Assembly (NCBI GenBank): GCA_904846265.1
Contig: CAJHAA010000020.1
Location: 1-54,834 of the forward strand
Length of the DNA: 54,834 nt
Direction: 5' to 3'
Origin: Psychrobacter immobilis
GTDB taxonomy: Bacteria > Pseudomonadota > Gammaproteobacteria > Pseudomonadales > Moraxellaceae
The first letter of the stretch is position 1, and every line of letters starts with the position of its first letter. Below, piece after piece: positions 51,227-54,834 of this stretch. A program made the translations under genes and the position numbers. Below the pieces are notes generated by a model, which saw nothing but the letters and a program-made list of their open reading frames with translations, had not been told where the DNA came from and did not search any database.

Positions 51227-54200
51227 GCCAATAACGCTCGCTGGGCATAAGCTCAGACAAGCCAAAAAAAAACAGCAAAAAGAGGCACTAAGGAAAAAAG
51301 CGGCAAACTTAGTGACTGCTTATTTACAGCAGTATCAACCAATCGATTCTACCGATATAACAGAGCATTATCATGCCATTGACGCTCAGCTTTCAAATAC
51401 ATTCACAACCTTTAACAATTATCGTGTAGCACGGCAAGGATTCTTAGACGCGGTAAGAGCGTACAATAAAGCCAATCATTTCGCGCTAGATGAACCTGTT
51501 GTTCCTATTGTGGCCGAACGGGACAAACTCACCATAAGCTATGATTGGTTCGTTGAAGGCTCAAAAGTTTCAGAGACGTGGCAAGTGATGCAACTAACTT
51601 GGCAACGTAAGCTCAAGTTCAGTGCTAACGATTATGTTTCTTATTTTTTGTATAGCAGCATCATGTTCGGTGGTCTAAATGATGTTGAGGCATTGAAAGC
51701 ATTGTATCAATGGCTGTTTAGCGAGCGAAAATTATATCTTGTGAATCTAAAAAAACAGTCTGGACCTCATCAGAAGTTAGATGCTGATAGTATTTTACTC
51801 GTGATTCCTTTAGAGATCCTAGATGATAAATATGGTTGTAGAATTGATGGTAACGATGATGCATTAACTCGCTATGTATCTTATGTTCCTGATGACCTAA
51901 GTCTTATGTTTCTATACGCTTTAGGTGATACTGATATAAATAAGCGTAAAATACAGCAGTTTGAGACGATTATCAAAGGATTGAACAATACGTTTGAACT
52001 TACTTGCCGAGATCCAAAAAAAATCCATTTATCACATCTTATCAAATACGCTAATTTTCATTGGCGGCAGTGGCCTGGTAGTGCTATCGATGGCGCTGGC
52101 AGTCTAGTCATGCAAGGACAACTTAAAAGTACGTCACTACCTACTGAGCAATTACTTAATTATAACCAAGAAGTTATTCAAAGTACCCAACCAGCTATTA
52201 CTTGGCAAAAGCTGTTTGTTCAAAGCACATCATCGAACGATACCTCTAGGCCCAGTAAAAGCTATCCCGCTTTTAGCAAGAATATAATTCAGCTCATTCA
52301 AGAGGGACTGAAAGGGACTCGAGCATCTGCTAAAGATACTATTAACAACGTGAAAAATGACTTTCCTCAGCCCAATGCCATACGTCTACTTGGTTGGGTG
52401 CTGTCTTTATTAGAAGGCAATCAAACCAATCTAAACTCCGTCAGTAAATATGTGGGTTGTATTGGGCGTGAATGGCTTATGTTGACCATGGATGAAGATT
52501 TAGAAGGATGGGGGACCAATGATTATGAAGAAATATATGAGCAAATCATTCTAAGTAAAGTTAAAGATGCACGTAAAAAAGATATTTTGCAGAAAGACCC
52601 GATCGATGATCGAGATGATATTGAGCTTGATGATGACGATATAAAGAATGGTAAAGATAATGATTTAGTTGATCCAGTACCTAATCTAGTGCAGGTGCTA
52701 GACGAAAGTAACGACTCAAAAAATGAGGGTCAACAATCCACCAGCTTAGATGAGCTCAAAAACACCCAATCTTATACCTATGGGCGATTACGCACTTTTC
52801 ATCAATATCAGATGGAGTATTTCGATGCTCCTGACGTGGTTTTTGCATGGGGAGAAAACAAGCAGGTCGTCAAAGCGAGTATGGTATCACCTCGAGTATA
52901 TAATGCCATGCACAGCGCACTACAAGTATCTGAATTGAACAGTAGTCAAAAGCTGTTATGCCAGACGATATTGATTCTAGCGTATCGTACTGGCATGCGT
53001 ATTAATGAGATTGCAGGTATAAAACTCAAAAATATAAAAGATCTTTCAGATATTAGCGTTGTACTTACGCCAAACCCTTATCTACGTCTTAAAAGTAGTA
53101 GTGCTAAAAGAAGAGTATTATTAGCGGCGCTTTTAAAGAAAGATGAGTTAGAGGTAGTGACGTCGTTTATTGCTCAGCAACAAAGAATGGGGGTGTCCTA
53201 TTTGTTTTCACAAGGCGTGAGTAAGCAGCCATTACCAACGTATTTTTTTAGCAATTTGATGAGAGTGCTATGGGATGGTGTGCTTGGGCAAGACAATCAC
53301 AATTATACTTTTCATAGCTTCAGGCATACGGCAATCAGTCAGTTAGCGCTAGCTATCAATGATTCGGCATTAGCAGAGGTGATGACGGACTATACCCAAC
53401 AGGAATGCCAGAACATCGCTGATAGTCTTGCAGGTTATCATCAAAATCAAGGTGCTTGGTTTGGGTTAGCGAGCTTCGTAGGTCATCTGACTTGTGACAC
53501 AACTTTTGAACATTACATCCATACTGCACATCTATTAGCAGGGTCGCAGCTGAGCAACGCTAAAATTGAAATACCTTTTACCGTACTACATAATATAACT
53601 GGTATAGATTACCAGACAGTCAATTATCACGATAAAACTACCTATGATAAATCTACTAAGACAGTAGCGTTAAAAAAATTAAGGCCTTATTTTGCAAAAA
53701 AGCTAAAAGCACATCACAATCCTTTATTTACAGCACCCGATGTGAGCACCAAACTTATTCAGCGGAGTGCTGAAGGTGAGGGGATGCAGCACTCTGTTTT
53801 TATTGATGCAAGGTACGATGCTGTTATTAGTTTTCTAAGAGAGATAGATAGACTCAGACCTGAGCTGCGTGAAAAAGAGTTGGAAAATATAGCAATAAAA
53901 CACGGTATTCATTTACTCAATGCACGAGAGTTATACAAAAACGCAAGTGGCTTAAATAATAACGACAAGCTCATCACTCAAGTTAAAGGTCAAACTGCTC
54001 AAGCCATTATTACCACGGCATTGGATAACGCTTATAACCTGTCCGTACAGAAACCTGATCAATTACGAGAGTTTGTCAGTATTTATAAGCAAAAGCACAT
54101 TACCTCTAGATCTTACTTAAAATTTGGCATTAAAAAATCTCAACATGAGTTATTGGGTGACTTCTTGAAGATAGGGTGTCAAATTATTGCTCCTCACCAT

Positions 54201-54431
54201 TGGCAACTGACTTCTAGTAGCGCAAAAGAGGTTAGAGATTTCAAGAAAAAGTATAAACTAGATAGCGCCATTAGGGTGGAAGCCAACCAAAATTGTGTAG
54301 GCTTTGAAGTTAGAATTGTCAGAAAAATGAAATCCAAATCTGAAAAACAAGCTACTTATGAGTCGTCCGGCGTCTTGAAATTTTTGGGTGAGATGTTAGT
54401 AATACTGCTTGAACAGGATAGTGAAGAATAA
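51219..54431 (+). CDS. Very large tyrosine recombinase (1070 aa), probable element integrase
   Basis: A complete catalytic set lies mid-protein: Arg594 in AYRTGMRINEIAGIKL, His699/Arg702 in FHSFRHTAISQLAL, His756 in FVGHLTCDTTFEHY and nucleophile Tyr766. About 590 residues precede the catalytic domain, including a very acidic linker (DPIDDRDDIELDDDDIKN), and about 300 follow it, so it is roughly three times longer than phage-type integrases. GGAGG lies upstream of the ATG, which overlaps the preceding gene by 8 bp. Given the tRNA-Gly att site 3.3 kb upstream, it is the likely catalytic integrase. It resembles the large integrase of Gamma-Mobile-Trio islands in size and order, an unverified comparison. 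Confidence 0.82.
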   Translation: MAKPITLAGHKLRQAKKKQQKEALRKKAANLVTAYLQQYQPIDSTDITEHYHAIDAQLSNTFTTFNNYRVARQGFLDAVRAYNKANHFALDEPVVPIVAERDKLTISYDWFVEGSKVSETWQVMQLTWQRKLKFSANDYVSYFLYSSIMFGGLNDVEALKALYQWLFSERKLYLVNLKKQSGPHQKLDADSILLVIPLEILDDKYGCRIDGNDDALTRYVSYVPDDLSLMFLYALGDTDINKRKIQQFETIIKGLNNTFELTCRDPKKIHLSHLIKYANFHWRQWPGSAIDGAGSLVMQGQLKSTSLPTEQLLNYNQEVIQSTQPAITWQKLFVQSTSSNDTSRPSKSYPAFSKNIIQLIQEGLKGTRASAKDTINNVKNDFPQPNAIRLLGWVLSLLEGNQTNLNSVSKYVGCIGREWLMLTMDEDLEGWGTNDYEEIYEQIILSKVKDARKKDILQKDPIDDRDDIELDDDDIKNGKDNDLVDPVPNLVQVLDESNDSKNEGQQSTSLDELKNTQSYTYGRLRTFHQYQMEYFDAPDVVFAWGENKQVVKASMVSPRVYNAMHSALQVSELNSSQKLLCQTILILAYRTGMRINEIAGIKLKNIKDLSDISVVLTPNPYLRLKSSSAKRRVLLAALLKKDELEVVTSFIAQQQRMGVSYLFSQGVSKQPLPTYFFSNLMRVLWDGVLGQDNHNYTFHSFRHTAISQLALAINDSALAEVMTDYTQQECQNIADSLAGYHQNQGAWFGLASFVGHLTCDTTFEHYIHTAHLLAGSQLSNAKIEIPFTVLHNITGIDYQTVNYHDKTTYDKSTKTVALKKLRPYFAKKLKAHHNPLFTAPDVSTKLIQRSAEGEGMQHSVFIDARYDAVISFLREIDRLRPELREKELENIAIKHGIHLLNARELYKNASGLNNNDKLITQVKGQTAQAIITTALDNAYNLSVQKPDQLREFVSIYKQKHITSRSYLKFGIKKSQHELLGDFLKIGCQIIAPHHWQLTSSSAKEVRDFKKKYKLDSAIRVEANQNCVGFEVRIVRKMKSKSEKQATYESSGVLKFLGEMLVILLEQDSEE

Positions 54432-54487
54432 GTCTGATACAGCCAGCATTGTAAATTTAGATTGCCTAACTAAAATCTCCCAAGTTA

Positions 54488-54707
54488 ATGTCTACGGATT
54501 TGACGGCATAGCTCAAACAAACTGCCGGTGATTTTAGGGGGGAAAGTGAAAGCTTAGCGGTACTAAGAGAATTAATGGATAAGCACGATATAAGTTCTAA
54601 ACCTTCTCTTATAAATTTAGTTCAAGAACTACATGGGAGGCTTGAGGAAGCTTCAAAACTACCAGGCATACAATCTTTACTAAAGAAAGATCGTAATGCT
54701 AATGAAG
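54488..54707 (+). pseudogene. Small gene after the recombinases, cut by the IS3-type insertion
   Basis: An ATG at 54488 opens a frame that meets TAG at 54509-54511, continues protein-like (GDFRGESESLAVLRELMDKH), has a second ATG at 54575, and runs into the IS end at 54708; the hybrid frame stops inside the IS at 54736. The part from 54575 (SSKPSLINLVQELHGRLEEA) is helical and polar, like the small third protein of Tn554- or GMT-type modules. With the TAG and the insertion it is probably inactive, unless a short form from 54575 suffices. No match to a named family. Confidence 0.5.
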
Positions 54708-54834
54708 TGAACCGCCCCGACTTTATCGGAGAGTGATTTACTTGAGTCAGGCAGCGATGCCTGACAGGGTTAAATTATCATAATACCGCTTTTCAAAATC
54801 AAAAGGTGACACATAACCAATCGTACTATGCAGT
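54708..54834 (-). mobile_element. IS3-family element, right end (continues beyond window)
   Basis: The element begins with TGAACCGCCCCGACTTTATC, a terminal sequence typical of IS3-family (IS150-like) elements. Just inside it lies the 3' end of an orfB transposase on the minus strand. It has inserted into the small gene downstream of the recombinases. The other end and the target duplication are outside the window. Confidence 0.8.
54747..54833 (-). pseudogene. IS3-family orfB transposase, C-terminal end (continues right of window)
   Basis: Minus-strand reading LHSTIGYVSPFDFEKRYYDN followed by LTLSGIAA and stop. HSTIGYVSPFDFE is the conserved C-terminal block of IS3-family DDE transposases (RRHSxLGYxSPxxFE). 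Only 28 codons are inside the window; the gene is probably intact beyond the edge. Confidence 0.85.

Overview
The window looks like a chromosomal segment of a Moraxellaceae gammaproteobacterium, most probably Psychrobacter. This is inferred from gene content, moderate GC, the style of intergenic repeats and an E. coli-like cyn operon; no database search was possible. Both edges lie inside insertion sequences: an IS630-type transposase tail on the left and an IS3-type end on the right.

Region by region: (1) 0.3-8.4 kb: a Tat-exported LD-carboxypeptidase, then a GlxA-type AraC regulator divergent from an acyl-CoA dehydrogenase / MDR reductase / two-SDR gene set and a CitE-like lyase. (2) 8.5-10.2 kb: ArfB ribosome rescue factor and a SotB-like exporter. 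(3) 10.8-19.5 kb: a LysR regulator and a set fitting lysine/pipecolate catabolism: aminotransferase, HglS-type 2-oxoadipate decarboxylase, aminoadipate-semialdehyde dehydrogenase, NhaC-type antiporter and AmaA-like pipecolate oxidase. (4) 20.5-29.1 kb: a TetR regulator with two matching operator palindromes, divergent from a beta-oxidation operon. That operon has an LCAD-like dehydrogenase, thiolase, FadB/J, alpha-methylacyl-CoA racemase and FadD, suggesting methyl-branched acyl substrates. (5) 29.5-35.3 kb: a 2-aminoethylphosphonate-type ABC importer with an FAD oxidoreductase and a phosphonatase-like hydrolase. (6) 35.5-39.8 kb: hbpS-like gene, cynX-like MFS, cynS, cynT and divergent cynR. 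(7) 39.9-42.7 kb: small membrane, META-domain and PACE efflux genes with a LysR regulator. (8) 43.3-47.4 kb: accessory genes, including a YqiA-like hydrolase, unknown proteins and a DarT1-associated NADAR-family protein with no DarT toxin nearby. (9) 47.8-54.8 kb: the end of an integrative element. The 3' half of a tRNA-Gly gene marks the att site, followed by a translationally coupled recombinase set (187, 807 and 1070 aa) and a small gene broken by an IS3-type element.

Two non-coding families run through the window. One is a roughly 170-bp MITE ending in TAGGGCGTGTCCTC, with three near-full copies and one 37-bp remnant. The other is a roughly 105-bp palindromic repeat beginning (TA)TAGTC, with two copies. 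The most novel signal is a pair of strongly conserved, RNA-like 5' leaders (19.7 kb and 44.9 kb). Each sits directly upstream of a member of the same unrecognised protein family, with arms that differ in sequence but keep their pairing and with the ribosome-binding site next to or inside the final stem.
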